The notes beneath the pieces were generated by a model. The model searched no databases. It saw nothing but the letters and a program-made list of their open reading frames with translations, and was not told the origin of the DNA. Both the position numbers and the translations under genes were made by a program. A stretch of 64,000 bases of DNA, taken from positions 34,534-98,533 of the forward strand of contig UQLY01000011.1 of assembly GCA_900542015.1 (NCBI GenBank), written 5' to 3'. The DNA is from an uncultured Lachnospiraceae bacterium. GTDB taxonomy: Bacteria > Bacillota > Clostridia > Lachnospirales > Lachnospiraceae. Positions 9,001 through 17,195 of this stretch are shown here, in pieces (positions within the stretch are counted from its first letter, which is position 1; each line of letters begins with the position of its first letter).

Positions 9001-9499
9001 CGAAACAATCCTCGTATTTCAAAGCCGCTTTTTTTGCTTCTTCCAGCAAGCCCTTAGTAATATAACGCTGCACCTCGCCCGCCAGACACGCGGACAGCGC
9101 GATAATCCCTTCGTGAAACTCGCGCAAAATCTCCATGTCTACACGGGGTTTGTAATAATAACCTTCGGTAAAGCCCCGGCTGACAATTTTCATCAGATTG
9201 GAGTATCCCTGGTTGTTCTCAGCTAACAATACGAGATGGTAATAACGGTCCTCTCCGCCCGTTACCTCTTTATCAAAACGGGAATTGGGCGCCACATAAA
9301 CTTCGCAGCCCAGGATCGGTTTGATACCGATTTCTCTTGCCGCCCGGTAAAAGTCAATGACGCCGTACATAACGCCGTGGTCCGTAATCGCCACGCTGTC
9401 CATTCCCAGCTCTTTGACTCTTTTTACACACTCTTTAATTTTATTGGAACCGTCCAGCAAAGAGTATTCCGTATGGACATGCAGATGCGTAAATGCCAT
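6050..9499 (-). CDS. dnaE: DNA polymerase III alpha subunit (DnaE type)
   Basis: 1149 residues, normal for DnaE. The order is: PHP domain at the N-terminus (HLHVHTEYSLLDG, with the metal-binding His and Asp), the polymerase palm with the catalytic PDIDIDF motif (about residue 405), fingers with YQEQVM and KKKQSVM, a helix-hairpin-helix region (ALTAIKGVG), and a C-terminal OB-fold (VTVGGMIAGK) near residue 1000. It replicates chromosomal DNA; Clostridia also carry PolC, so DnaE here is probably the primer-extending partner enzyme. The ATG at 9499 starts MAFTHLHVHT, the family N-terminus; 23 extra upstream residues in the open frame are rejected. Confidence 0.97.
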   Translation of the reverse strand: MAFTHLHVHTEYSLLDGSNKIKECVKRVKELGMDSVAITDHGVMYGVIDFYRAAREIGIKPILGCEVYVAPNSRFDKEVTGGEDRYYHLVLLAENNQGYSNLMKIVSRGFTEGYYYKPRVDMEILREFHEGIIALSACLAGEVQRYITKGLLEEAKKAALKYEDCFGKGNYFLEMQDHGIPEQQTVNTALLSMSRELNIPLVATNDVHYTYAEDEKPHDILLCLQTGKKLADEDRMRYEGGQYYIKSEEEMRRLFPYAPEALENTHKIAERCNVEIEFGVTKLPKFEVPEGYDSWTYLNKLCTDGLAERYPNDDGTLRERLDYELSVIQKMGYVDYFLIVWDFINYARQNDIMVGPGRGSAAGSIVSYCLKITNIDPIKYNLLFERFLNPERVSMPDIDIDFCYERRQEVIDYVSRKYGADKVVQIVTFGTLAAKGVIRDVARVMDLPYAFADSLAKMIPNELNITLDRALTINPELRNLYENDEQVRELIDMCKRLEGLPRHTSMHAAGVVICQRPADEFVPLSRGSDGSIVTQFTMTTIEELGLLKMDFLGLRTLTVIQNACKLTEMSTGEKIDIDRIDFDDKAVFDSIGTGKTDGVFQLESAGMKSFMKELKPQNLEDVIAGISLYRPGPMDFIPKYIEGKNNQDSVTYSCPELQPILEPTYGCIVYQEQVMQIVRDLGGYTLGRSDLVRRAMSKKKQSVMEKERANFIYGNPEENVPGCVSKGIPENVAAQIYDDMMDFAKYAFNKSHAAAYAVVAYETAYLKYYHPVEFMAALLTSVIDNAGKVSSYIMVCRSMGIKILPPDVNEGLVGFSVKDGAIVYALTAIKGVGRNIIDLLVQERELRGPYKNLKDFVTRLADADLNKRVVENFIKAGAFDCLPGTRKQQMSIYVQVMDSIIKDKKSNMAGQMSLFDLVGEEQKADFDIRMPDVGEYKKEVLLGFEKEVIGFYISGHPLEEYEALWKKKISATTSEFMLDEELGRAKIEDGRKVTVGGMIAGKTIKYTKNDKMMAFLQLEDLAGSVEVVVFPRDYEKYAAKLQEEAKVFITGRTSIEEDKDGKIILESLMTFDEVPKTLWVKFPSIQQYEEKERVLTSILAMSEGKDSVVIFCEAEKQMKKLPANQNVKADGQLMENLKSAFGEENIRLV

Positions 9500-9605
9500 G
9501 ATGCGCCTTCTTCCCTTTTCCTTCGTTTTCTCCATTCTATCAAAAAAAGGGCGGCTTTTCCAGATCAAAAGTATATCCTTTTCCCGTCCCTTTGCATATT
9601 AAAGA

Positions 9606-9768
9606 TGGGACCGCCGCATTTATAAATTTTTGGATTGATCAAAGGAAACCTTTATAAAAACGCCGGTATTTAATCCGCGTATTTTGCGGATTTATGTACC
9701 GTTGCGTTTTTATAGAGCGAAAGCGTGTTTCCGTGATCAATCCAAAAATTATAAATGCGGCGGTCCCA
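9606..9768. repeat. Nested palindromic repeat, copy 2 (98-bp core)
   Basis: It occupies about half of the 314-bp gap between metK (3' end) and dnaE (5' end). The core is 9639-9736. The outer arms run about 33 bases on each side and pair almost perfectly: TGGGACCGCCGCATTTATAA on the left, its complement ending at 9768 on the right. The arm sequence is unrelated to the arms at other copies. Confidence 0.92.
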
Positions 9769-9813
9769 CCAATGCGGCGTAATATTCCGCCAACGCCTGT
9801 TCTTTACCAGAAA

Positions 9814-11001
9814 TTATAAATATTTCTTTAATACGTCTACCTTATCCAGTTTTTCCCACGGCAGATCCAGGTCGTTACGTCCGAAATGTCCGTAAGCCGC
9901 AGTCTGTTTGTAGATCGGTCTGCGTAAATCCAGCATCCGGATAATTCCGGCAGGGCGCAGATCAAAGTTTTCACGGATGATCTCTACCAGTTTTTCATCG
10001 GAAATCTTACCCGTGCCAAACGTATCCACCGCTACGGAAGTGGGCTGCGCCACGCCGATCGCATAGGATAACTGAATCTCACATTTATCCGCAATACCCG
10101 CCGCTACGATATTTTTTGCCACATATCTTGCCGCATAAGCTGCAGAACGGTCAACCTTTGTACAATCTTTTCCGGAGAACGCTCCGCCGCCATGACGCGC
10201 ATATCCGCCGTAAGTGTCTACGATAATCTTTCTGCCCGTCAGCCCCGCGTCGCCGTGAGGACCGCCGATGACAAAACGACCGGTAGGGTTGATATAGTAC
10301 TTGGTATTTTCATCCAGCATATCCTTGGGTAATACCGGCTCAAATACATATTTTCGGATATCCTCATGAATCTGTTCCTGGGTTACCTCCGGATCGTGCT
10401 GCGTGGAGAGCACAACCGCCTCCAGACGCACGGGTTTGCCGTTTTCGTCGTATTCTACGGAAACCTGGCTCTTACCGTCGGGTCTTAAATAAGGAAGCGT
10501 GCCGTCCTTACGCACTTTGGTAAGCTGTAATACAAGCTTGTGTGCAAGGCTGATAGGATAGGGCATCAATTCCTCCGTCTCGTTGGTCGCATAGCCGAAC
10601 ATCATTCCCTGATCTCCCGCTCCGATCGCTTCGATCTCCTCATCGGACATCTTGTTTTCTTTTGCCTCCAGCGCCTTGTCAACGCCCATGGCAATATCCG
10701 TCGACTGTTTGTCCAGCGCAACCATAACGGCGCAGGTATCCGCGTCAAAACCGATCTTGCCTCTGTTGTAACCGATTTCGTCCACCGTCCGGCGCACCAG
10801 CGCCGGAATATCCAACTGCGCTTTGGTGGTCAATTCTCCCGTAACCAGCACAAATCCTGTGCAGCAGCAGGTCTCACAGGCAACACGGCTCATAGGGTCC
10901 TGTTCCATACACGCATCCAGAATCGCATCGGAAATCGCATCGCATACCTTGTCGGGATGTCCTTCCGTAACGGATTCGGATGTAAATAAACGTTTGTCCA
11001 T
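9814..11001 (-). CDS. metK: S-adenosylmethionine synthetase
   Basis: 395 residues, standard length. It makes S-adenosylmethionine from methionine and ATP. The N-terminal ESVTEGHPDKVCDAISDAILD includes the catalytic His and the metal-binding Asp; GAGDQGMMFGYA (about 118-129) and GGPHGDAGLTGRKIIVDTYG (about 245-264) are the two signature motifs. AAGGAGG precedes the ATG at 11001; the open frame upstream to 11067 runs through the riboswitch terminator and is not coding. Expression is controlled by the SAM-I riboswitch immediately upstream, giving feedback by its own product. Confidence 0.98.
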   Translation of the reverse strand: MDKRLFTSESVTEGHPDKVCDAISDAILDACMEQDPMSRVACETCCCTGFVLVTGELTTKAQLDIPALVRRTVDEIGYNRGKIGFDADTCAVMVALDKQSTDIAMGVDKALEAKENKMSDEEIEAIGAGDQGMMFGYATNETEELMPYPISLAHKLVLQLTKVRKDGTLPYLRPDGKSQVSVEYDENGKPVRLEAVVLSTQHDPEVTQEQIHEDIRKYVFEPVLPKDMLDENTKYYINPTGRFVIGGPHGDAGLTGRKIIVDTYGGYARHGGGAFSGKDCTKVDRSAAYAARYVAKNIVAAGIADKCEIQLSYAIGVAQPTSVAVDTFGTGKISDEKLVEIIRENFDLRPAGIIRMLDLRRPIYKQTAAYGHFGRNDLDLPWEKLDKVDVLKKYL

Positions 11002-11027
11002 TTTTGTATCCTCCTTAACTTTTGCAT

Positions 11028-11055
11028 AAAAAAACCGCTTCATTTCATAAGCGGA
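11028..11055 (-). terminator. Riboswitch expression-platform terminator of metK
   Basis: On the minus strand CCGCTT pairs with AAGCGG around an 8-base loop, followed by seven T. It sits between the SAM-I aptamer and the metK ribosome binding site, the expected place for the off-state hairpin. Confidence 0.9.
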
Positions 11056-11072
11056 CCGTTTAGACATAAAGA

Positions 11073-11176
11073 TCCTCTTATTGTTCGATTACTCGCTCAG
11101 GTTGGCACCTTCCACTGTCTTATGGGGTTGCCGTGGCTTCACAGATCCTTTGTACCTCCACCACTCTGAATAAGAG
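11073..11176 (-). promoter_or_regulatory. SAM-I (S-box) riboswitch aptamer
   Basis: Read on the minus strand it begins CTCTTATTCAGAGTGG and contains the invariant blocks GGTGGAGG, CTGTGAAGCCACGGCAACC, AAGGTGCCAACCTGAGCGAG and the closing AATAAGAG that pairs with the start (P1). These are the hallmarks of the SAM-I class. Bound SAM stabilises P1 and lets the downstream terminator form, shutting off metK. This accounts for most of the 387-bp gap at 11002-11388. Confidence 0.96.
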
Positions 11177-11326
11177 ACTTCACAATATTGAATTTTCATA
11201 TCTAATGACACTATATAATACGGACTGTTTCCCGTCAAGTACTTCCGTATGTTTTACAGATTCTTTATAATTTTTATCAGTTAAAACTTTTTTCAGACCG
11301 ATAATCTGACATTATCCGCCTGTTGA

Positions 11327-11356
11327 TTGACTTTTACTACCCGCAAAAGGTATAAT
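11327..11356 (+). promoter_or_regulatory. Promoter of the HD-GYP gene
   Basis: TTGACT (11327-11332) and a perfect TATAAT (11351-11356) with an 18-base spacer. The start codon lies 33 bases downstream. Confidence 0.75.
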
Positions 11357-11388
11357 ATAAACTATCTCTTTGAAAGGAGGGAAGTCTG

Positions 11389-12519
11389 TTGAAACGTCTA
11401 TATACCGCCAATCTTTTACCCGGCATGATCGTGGGTGAAGATGTATTTAGTTTTTCCAATCAACTGATTATCCCCAAGGGATGCGTACTGACGGACAAAA
11501 TGATTACCCGCCTGGAATTTTATTCCATTCCCTATATTAAAATTAAGGATTCCGCCGAAGAAGCCTTCGACGCGCCGCTTTCCTATGACGATACCGTAAA
11601 CGGCTCGCAATCCGACGCCATTTCACCGATACCGGCGGCAGACCGTTCCTATTCCGATCTGATTCAATCCAGTCCCGAATTTAAAAAATTCAAACAGGAT
11701 TTTGACGATACCATTGACGAGTTGAAAGGCAATCTCAATGATATTGTCCAAAAAGGCGCCGCTGTCAACACAACGTCTTTGTTAAAGCAGGCAACCTCTT
11801 TGATGCAGGACGCCTCTAACAATTCGGACTTTTTTCACATGCTTCATAACATGCGCCAGTATGACGATCTGACCTTTGCCCATTGTATGAACGTCGCATT
11901 GATCAGCAATATTCTCGCAGGCTGGCTCAATATGTCCAAGGAGGATATCGAAACAGCCACTCTCTGCGGATTGCTGCACGATATCGGCAAGCTCGCCATT
12001 CCGGATCAGATTATCAAAAAACCCTCCAAGCTTACCGCCGAAGAATACGAAATCGTCAAAACCCACACCATCGAGGGCTATCATATTTTAAAAGATCAGA
12101 ATATCAATGTACATATCAAAAACGCGGCGCTGATGCACCACGAAAGATGCGACGGCTCCGGCTATCCATTCGGAATCGCCGGAAATAAAATCGATCCTTT
12201 TGCTAAAATCGTCAGCATCGCCGACGTTTACGACGCCATGACGGCTGCAAGAGTTTACCGCGGTCCCCTTTGTCCCTTCAAGGTTATCGATATTTTTGAA
12301 AAAGAAGGGCTGCAAAAATACGAAGCCGCCTATATCCTGAAATTCCTTGAAAACGTAGTCATGACCTATATGAACAACCGGGTACGCCTCTCCGACGGCA
12401 CCGAGGGCGACATCGTCTATATCAACCACGCCCACCTGTCCCGTCCGATGATCAAATCCGGCGGGCGCTTTATCGACCTGTCGGCTGTACCTGAGCTGTC
12501 TATAGAGGAGATTTTATAA
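11389..12519 (+). CDS. HD-GYP domain protein, probable cyclic-di-GMP phosphodiesterase
   Basis: 376 residues. A short N-terminal domain (about 1-60, the DUF3391-like segment common before HD-GYP) and a linker precede the HD-GYP domain (about 150-340), which has the metal/catalytic series HDIGK (about 203), HHERCDGSGYP (the HHE and GYP motifs) and SIADVYDAMT. All expected ligands are present. It hydrolyses cyclic-di-GMP, lowering this second messenger, in the cytoplasm. The TTG start at 11389 is fixed by AAAGGAGG 8 bases upstream. It stands alone behind its own promoter. Together with the interrupted FIST-EAL gene at 35-37 kb it indicates cyclic-di-GMP signalling in this organism. Confidence 0.9.
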   Translation: MKRLYTANLLPGMIVGEDVFSFSNQLIIPKGCVLTDKMITRLEFYSIPYIKIKDSAEEAFDAPLSYDDTVNGSQSDAISPIPAADRSYSDLIQSSPEFKKFKQDFDDTIDELKGNLNDIVQKGAAVNTTSLLKQATSLMQDASNNSDFFHMLHNMRQYDDLTFAHCMNVALISNILAGWLNMSKEDIETATLCGLLHDIGKLAIPDQIIKKPSKLTAEEYEIVKTHTIEGYHILKDQNINVHIKNAALMHHERCDGSGYPFGIAGNKIDPFAKIVSIADVYDAMTAARVYRGPLCPFKVIDIFEKEGLQKYEAAYILKFLENVVMTYMNNRVRLSDGTEGDIVYINHAHLSRPMIKSGGRFIDLSAVPELSIEEIL

Positions 12520-12578
12520 TTTAATAATTCAGGTAAAATTGACCAAAGTCAAAACAGAAAAGGCTGCCATAATAAAAA

Positions 12579-12634
12579 ATGATAAATATCAAAGGAAACC
12601 ATTAGAAAAGTATGTTTCCGTGATATCTATCATT
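12579..12634. repeat. Nested palindromic repeat, copy 3 (35-bp short core)
   Basis: The core ends are intact (TCAAAGGAAACC at 12589, GTTTCCGTGA to 12623), but the roughly 75-base interior found in full copies is replaced by a 13-base loop. The arms AATGATAAATA and TATCTATCATT pair around it. It lies between the convergent HD-GYP and murA genes. Confidence 0.85.
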
Positions 12635-12647
12635 GTTTACCCGCAAA

Positions 12648-12684
12648 GCATCCGCCCCGCGGATGCCGTTATTCTCTTTTTTTC
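12648..12684 (+). terminator. Intrinsic terminator of the HD-GYP gene
   Basis: GCATCCGC and GCGGATGC form an 8-bp GC-rich stem with a 3-base loop, followed by a T-rich tract ending just before the murA stop codon on the other strand. Confidence 0.75.
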
Positions 12685-12686
12685 GC

Positions 12687-13979
12687 TTATGATACCCGCA
12701 TCTGAAACTTGCGGATCTCTTTCTCATCGCTTACCTTTTCAATCTGTGCCCCGAGGCTTCTAAGCTTCACATCAAAATCCTCGTATCCTCTTTCAATATA
12801 GAAAATATCATCCACAATGGTAATGCCTTCCGCGGCAAGCCCCGCGATGACCAAAGCCGCTCCGGCACGAAGATCCGGCGCGCTGATATGAGCGCCCGTA
12901 TATTGAGGAACTCCGGTAATAATCGCCGTATTGCCTTCAACTTTGATCGAAGCTCCCATGCGGGTCAACTCGTCCACATATTTAAACCGGTTCTCAAAAA
13001 TACTCTCCGTTACGATACTGCTGCCCGCAGAAAGCGCCAAAGTCACTGTGATCTGCGGCTGCATGTCCGTGGGAAATCCAGGATAGGGAAGCGTCTTGAT
13101 CTGCGTATGGGATAACGGCTTGGAGGAAACGACTCTGACCGCATCGTCGGATTCCTCGATTTCACAGCCAATCTCCAACAGTTTTGCCGTAATGGATTCC
13201 AAATGCTTCGGAATCACGTTTTTCACGGTTACGTCGCCCTTGGTCGCCGCCGCCGCCATCATAAATGTGCCGGCTTCAATCTGATCGGGAATTACCGAAT
13301 ATTCGGTCTTATGCAGCTTCTCTACACCTTTAATACGGATAACGTCCGTACCGGCTCCCTTAATATTGGCTCCCATGCTGTTTAAAAAGTTAGCCACATC
13401 TACGACATGGGGTTCCTTTGCCGCGTTTTCAATAATCGTCTGTCCTTCGGCAAGCGCCGCCGCCATCATAATGTTGATCGTCGCTCCTACCGTAACCACG
13501 TCCAGATAAATATGGCTGCCTCTTAAATGCTCCGCTTCCGCTACAACCAGTCCGCGGGAAATCTTGACGTCAGCGCCCAGCGCCTTGAAGCCCTTGATAT
13601 GCTGATCAATGGGTCTGCTGCCGATATTGCAGCCACCCGGCAGAGCCACTTCGGCTCTTTTATATTTCCCAAGCAGGGCTCCCAGCAGATAGTAAGAAGC
13701 TCTGATTTTCTTAATATAATCGTCCTCAAATACAACGTCGCTGATCGTGGACCCGTTGACCCTGATACTGTGTCTGTCCATTCTGTCAATCGTCACGCCC
13801 GCGTTTTTCATCGCGCGCATCAGCACATTGGTGTCTCTTACATCGGGTAAATTCTCTATGGTAACTGTTTCATCTGTCATAATGGAAGCAGCTAAAATTG
13901 CAAGCGCTGCATTTTTCGCTCCGCCGATCTCGACTTCGCCTACGAGAGGATTGCCTCCCTTAATTGCGTATTGCTCCAT
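12687..13979 (-). CDS. murA: UDP-N-acetylglucosamine 1-carboxyvinyltransferase
   Basis: 430 residues. It transfers enolpyruvate from PEP to UDP-GlcNAc, the first committed step of peptidoglycan synthesis, in the cytoplasm. The active-site loop LPGGCNIGSRPIDQH (about 113-127) keeps the catalytic Cys that fosfomycin alkylates; N-terminal GGNPLVGEVEIGGAKNAALA and the two inside-out alpha/beta domains are complete. The ATG at 13979 follows GAGGTG. It is transcribed towards the HD-GYP gene. Firmicutes often have two MurA paralogues; which one this is cannot be decided here. Confidence 0.96.
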   Translation of the reverse strand: MEQYAIKGGNPLVGEVEIGGAKNAALAILAASIMTDETVTIENLPDVRDTNVLMRAMKNAGVTIDRMDRHSIRVNGSTISDVVFEDDYIKKIRASYYLLGALLGKYKRAEVALPGGCNIGSRPIDQHIKGFKALGADVKISRGLVVAEAEHLRGSHIYLDVVTVGATINIMMAAALAEGQTIIENAAKEPHVVDVANFLNSMGANIKGAGTDVIRIKGVEKLHKTEYSVIPDQIEAGTFMMAAAATKGDVTVKNVIPKHLESITAKLLEIGCEIEESDDAVRVVSSKPLSHTQIKTLPYPGFPTDMQPQITVTLALSAGSSIVTESIFENRFKYVDELTRMGASIKVEGNTAIITGVPQYTGAHISAPDLRAGAALVIAGLAAEGITIVDDIFYIERGYEDFDVKLRSLGAQIEKVSDEKEIRKFQMRVS

Positions 13980-14100
13980 GATGCACCTCAAACATAAATT
14001 TTATATCTATATTAGATTATTATATACCACTCATGCCTTCATTGTAAACTTTCAATTTCAAAATCAGTCAATTTGTACATTTTTCCGTTGTTTTTATATT

Positions 14101-15672
14101 TTACTCCAGATATTGTAACGGATTGACCTGGCTTCCGTTGATCAAAATTTCAAAATGAAGGTGAGGTCCGGTACTTCTGCCCGTATTGCCGCTCAAAGCG
14201 ATTTTCTGTCCCTGGGAAACCGTATCCCCGACCTTGACGAGCACCTTGCTCAAGTGACCGTACCTGGTCTGTCTGCCGTCGGGATGGTTGATATAAACCA
14301 CATATCCGTAACCGCTTCCCCAGCCGGCTCTGATAACCGTTCCCGCGCAGGAAGCCACAACCGCAGTTCCGACGGGAGTCGCCCAGTCTATTCCCTTATG
14401 ATAAGTGGAGGCTCCTCTGGTCGGCGCGCTTCTGCGTCCGAAATTGGACGACAGCCGTCCGCCCGAAATCGGCTTGATATACGTCGGCGGTATCCTCGTT
14501 CCGACTTCTACAATCTTCGGAACCGGGGCGATGGTTACTTCTTCTTTTAATATTTCCGTATCGACGACCGTATTATTCCGGTAAGTCACAACCGCCGCAA
14601 CATTTCTGTGCCCCGCGGAGGGCTGTTGTCTCACAACGGAATCCGTCGTATACCACTCGTCATTATAAATATATTCCGTGGGCGCGTCATAATCTTCCTC
14701 ATAATAAATCTCTTCCTGCCTTCCCACCGAAAGCTCCGGCTCGGGAATCGTAATGATCAGTTCGTCTCCCGCCCGGATCGTGGAATTTTCATTTTCCAGC
14801 GTATCATTCATTTCAATAATCCGGTCCAGGGGAATTTCCGTCGCCAGAGAAATTTCCGAAAGGGTATCCCCGGACTGTACCTCATATACGGTATTTTTTT
14901 CCTGGTCCCTTGTCAGGATTTCCTTTGCGGTCTGTATATCCGTCAGTTCATCGGCTGCAAGATAGGTCTCGATAACCTCTATTTCGTCTCCGTAATACAG
15001 GTCCACCAGCCCGTAATCAAAATCTTCAAAACTCATCTGAAAGCTTGCTTCCGATTCCTGCTCGATTTCATAAAAAAGCTTCTCCACGCCAGCCATGGGC
15101 ATTTCCAGCGCTTCCTTCTCCCGGTCGGCGGAGGTGGTAATTTTCGTCGTCAGCACGTTGATTTCCCTGTCGGGGTCCAGCACAAGCTCCACCTGAAATT
15201 CATTCTCCGGGTCATACTTGGCAAGCGCCGCCTGCAAAACCTCTTTTACGCCTTCCGCGCTCTCGATATTAACCGTAAATTCGTTGATCTTAATCGTATA
15301 AGCAAGGCTCCTGTCCGTAATCTCGTCCGCTTTCAGGACGCCGCACATAGTATCCACCACGTCTTCCCGGCTGTCCACTTTGCCGAAAACCAGTTCCTGC
15401 CCTTCCGTTACCAGATTGACGTCAGCAAAAACAAGCCCGTCCGCATCTTTTGCCAGACGGGTACGCGCCTGCCGCAAATACTCTTCCGCCGTTTCCCGGC
15501 TGTCTACCATTCCGACCTCTTTTCCGTTCAAAAAAATGGTATACATATTGTCTCCGGTCTTTTCGATTTTATGAAAAGAAGGAAAGAAAAGCAAAAATAT
15601 CAAAACGATAAAGGCAACTGTCTTTAAATATGCAATTTTTATTTCCCGGTAGTATTTTGTCACTTTTTTCAT
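14101..15672 (-). CDS. Membrane-anchored M23 peptidoglycan endopeptidase with LysM and G5 domains
   Basis: 523 residues. An N-terminal transmembrane anchor (about 15-32) precedes a long extracytoplasmic region of about 200 residues, a LysM domain (YEVQSGDTLSEIS, about 260-305), an acidic Tyr-rich linker, a G5 domain (about 350-385), and a C-terminal M23 peptidase. Zn ligands and catalytic residues are visible in HKGIDWATP (His, Asp) and HLHFE near the end. The family cleaves peptide cross-bridges in peptidoglycan. The ATG at 15672 lies 4 bases after the stop of the flavin reductase gene, suggesting translational coupling; a GTG nine codons earlier is an alternative. Confidence 0.9.
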   Translation of the reverse strand: MKKVTKYYREIKIAYLKTVAFIVLIFLLFFPSFHKIEKTGDNMYTIFLNGKEVGMVDSRETAEEYLRQARTRLAKDADGLVFADVNLVTEGQELVFGKVDSREDVVDTMCGVLKADEITDRSLAYTIKINEFTVNIESAEGVKEVLQAALAKYDPENEFQVELVLDPDREINVLTTKITTSADREKEALEMPMAGVEKLFYEIEQESEASFQMSFEDFDYGLVDLYYGDEIEVIETYLAADELTDIQTAKEILTRDQEKNTVYEVQSGDTLSEISLATEIPLDRIIEMNDTLENENSTIRAGDELIITIPEPELSVGRQEEIYYEEDYDAPTEYIYNDEWYTTDSVVRQQPSAGHRNVAAVVTYRNNTVVDTEILKEEVTIAPVPKIVEVGTRIPPTYIKPISGGRLSSNFGRRSAPTRGASTYHKGIDWATPVGTAVVASCAGTVIRAGWGSGYGYVVYINHPDGRQTRYGHLSKVLVKVGDTVSQGQKIALSGNTGRSTGPHLHFEILINGSQVNPLQYLE

Positions 15673-15676
15673 CGAT

Positions 15677-16246
15677 CTAATGTTTCTTCTTTCTGACACT
15701 GTAGCCGAATTTTCCGATCATCCGATCCAACGTATAGTATTCCCCGTGGGAATACACGATGGGATCTGCTTTGCTCAAATGGAAGGTATTTTTTTCATCC
15801 ATATAAGCATCGTCCACCGTGACCGCCTCAACCTTTGCCAAAAACATCACATGGGTCCCCAGCCTGATCGACTGTGTTACCCTGCACTCAATATTAACCG
15901 GACTTTCGGCGATCAAAGGCGCTTTGACCTTCTGCGCCGCAAGCTTTGTCAAATTCATTTCCCGGAATTTATCCACGTCCCTGCCGCTTTTTACGCCGCA
16001 GTAATCCGTCGCATAGGCAAGCTCCTTTGTAGTCAGATTGATCACAAATTCTCCGGTTTCCTCTATCATATGATAAGAATAACGCTCCGGTCTTACCGAA
16101 ATTGAGACCATCGCCGGGTCCGAACAGATCGTTCCGGTCCAACCGATGGTCAGCACATTATCATTTCCCTGTTTATCAGTTACGGTTACCAATACCGCCG
16201 GCAGCGGATAAAGCATATTGCCCGGCTTAAAAGACACTTTTCCCAT
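15677..16246 (-). CDS. Flavin reductase-like FMN-binding protein
   Basis: 189 residues. It matches the flavin reductase-like (FMN-binding split barrel) family: the N-terminal KPGNMLYPLPAVLVTVTD and NVLTIGWTGTICSDPAMVSISVRPERYS stretches bind FMN, and ECRVTQSIRLGTHVMFLAKVEAV is the conserved strand pair. Such proteins reduce flavin or act as small oxidoreductases; the electron acceptor here is unknown. GAGGAG precedes the ATG. It sits between a coiled-coil gene and the M23 gene on the same strand and ends with TAG. Confidence 0.85.
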   Translation of the reverse strand: MGKVSFKPGNMLYPLPAVLVTVTDKQGNDNVLTIGWTGTICSDPAMVSISVRPERYSYHMIEETGEFVINLTTKELAYATDYCGVKSGRDVDKFREMNLTKLAAQKVKAPLIAESPVNIECRVTQSIRLGTHVMFLAKVEAVTVDDAYMDEKNTFHLSKADPIVYSHGEYYTLDRMIGKFGYSVRKKKH

Positions 16247-16259
16247 GTCGCGCTCCTCA

Positions 16260-17195
16260 CTATAACAACTGCAAAATCTGTGCGACCTGAAGTCCTACGG
16301 ACGCAAGGGCAAGCAAAAAGGTAATGATCAAAAGAGGCCTGACTCCGCCGTTCTTTTTTGCACTGCTTTCCAACTGGTCCAGACGTGTGTTCAGTTCCCT
16401 CGCCTTTTTGGTCGCCTCATCGGTAATAACCGCCTGCACGTTGCGGTAAACTCTTACATTTTCCTTATGGACATGCTCTTCCAGCCGTTTCTGCCCTTCT
16501 TCAACGCTCATGCGGGTTGCCACCAGAATCTCTCTTACCGTCTTTAACGCTTCTTCGTTTTGACGCAGGCTTTTTTCCATCTGCCGCACCAGACCGGACA
16601 CTTCCCTCAGACCTTCCTCGGTGGCATATCTGTCTGCGGCAGCCGCGGTTTCCAAACGTTCAAACGCCTGCTCAAAAGACGCTTCCACGCCGCTCGTACC
16701 GGCAACCTTATCTTCTAACTCCTTAATCGCAGCATACACCGCCTGCTGATTCTGCCGGAATTGGTCTCCCACGGCGCGCTCTATCTCATCCAGCCTGCCG
16801 CTTACTCCTGACAGTCCTTCATCCGTCTTAACCGAAAGTTTTGAAACGTCCTCACAAAGCGCCTGCACTTCTTCTCTTGCAGCCTCTGCGGCGGTTTTCA
16901 GACTTTGTGCCTCTTCTTTGATCAACTCGTCCGTCTGGTCGATTTTACCTTCCAACAGTTCCCCTGCGTTTCCGTAACCTTCTATCTGCTCTATGCCGCA
17001 TTTGATCAACTGCTGCACCTGCTCCGTCACTTCCACGTTTTTCAGATTCAGACGGCGCATTTCCTGCATCAGGCGCTCATATTCGGCGGTACGCTCCTGC
17101 ATCCGTTTCATATCCCTCGCCTCTGCCTGTGCATTTGCTTTTATAATCTCACCTGCGTTAAATCTCTTCGCCAGTTTGTCCATAAAATTGTCCAC
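16260..17195 (-). CDS. Coiled-coil protein with C-terminal membrane anchor, function unknown
   Basis: 311 residues. Nearly the whole chain (about 15-280) is charged, heptad-rich alpha helix. It ends in a basic patch (KKNG) and a hydrophobic helix (about 289-308), so it is likely tail-anchored in the membrane with a cytoplasmic rod. I do not recognise a named family. Start: GTG at 17195 follows GGAGG with 8-base spacing; an in-frame ATG four codons later lacks good spacing. A TTGTAA/TAAAAT promoter with 17-base spacer lies about 70 bases upstream. It ends 13 bases before the flavin reductase start, so the two may be cotranscribed. Confidence 0.75.
   Translation of the reverse strand: MDNFMDKLAKRFNAGEIIKANAQAEARDMKRMQERTAEYERLMQEMRRLNLKNVEVTEQVQQLIKCGIEQIEGYGNAGELLEGKIDQTDELIKEEAQSLKTAAEAAREEVQALCEDVSKLSVKTDEGLSGVSGRLDEIERAVGDQFRQNQQAVYAAIKELEDKVAGTSGVEASFEQAFERLETAAAADRYATEEGLREVSGLVRQMEKSLRQNEEALKTVREILVATRMSVEEGQKRLEEHVHKENVRVYRNVQAVITDEATKKARELNTRLDQLESSAKKNGGVRPLLIITFLLALASVGLQVAQILQLL

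Noticed and set aside
12539..12763. 74-residue plus-strand frame after the HD-GYP gene
   Set aside because: It runs through repeat copy 3 and a terminator and into murA antisense; no ribosome binding site.
14608..15627. 339-residue plus-strand open frame
   Set aside because: Antisense to the M23 peptidase gene, whose domains are complete; typical shadow frame with no family resemblance.
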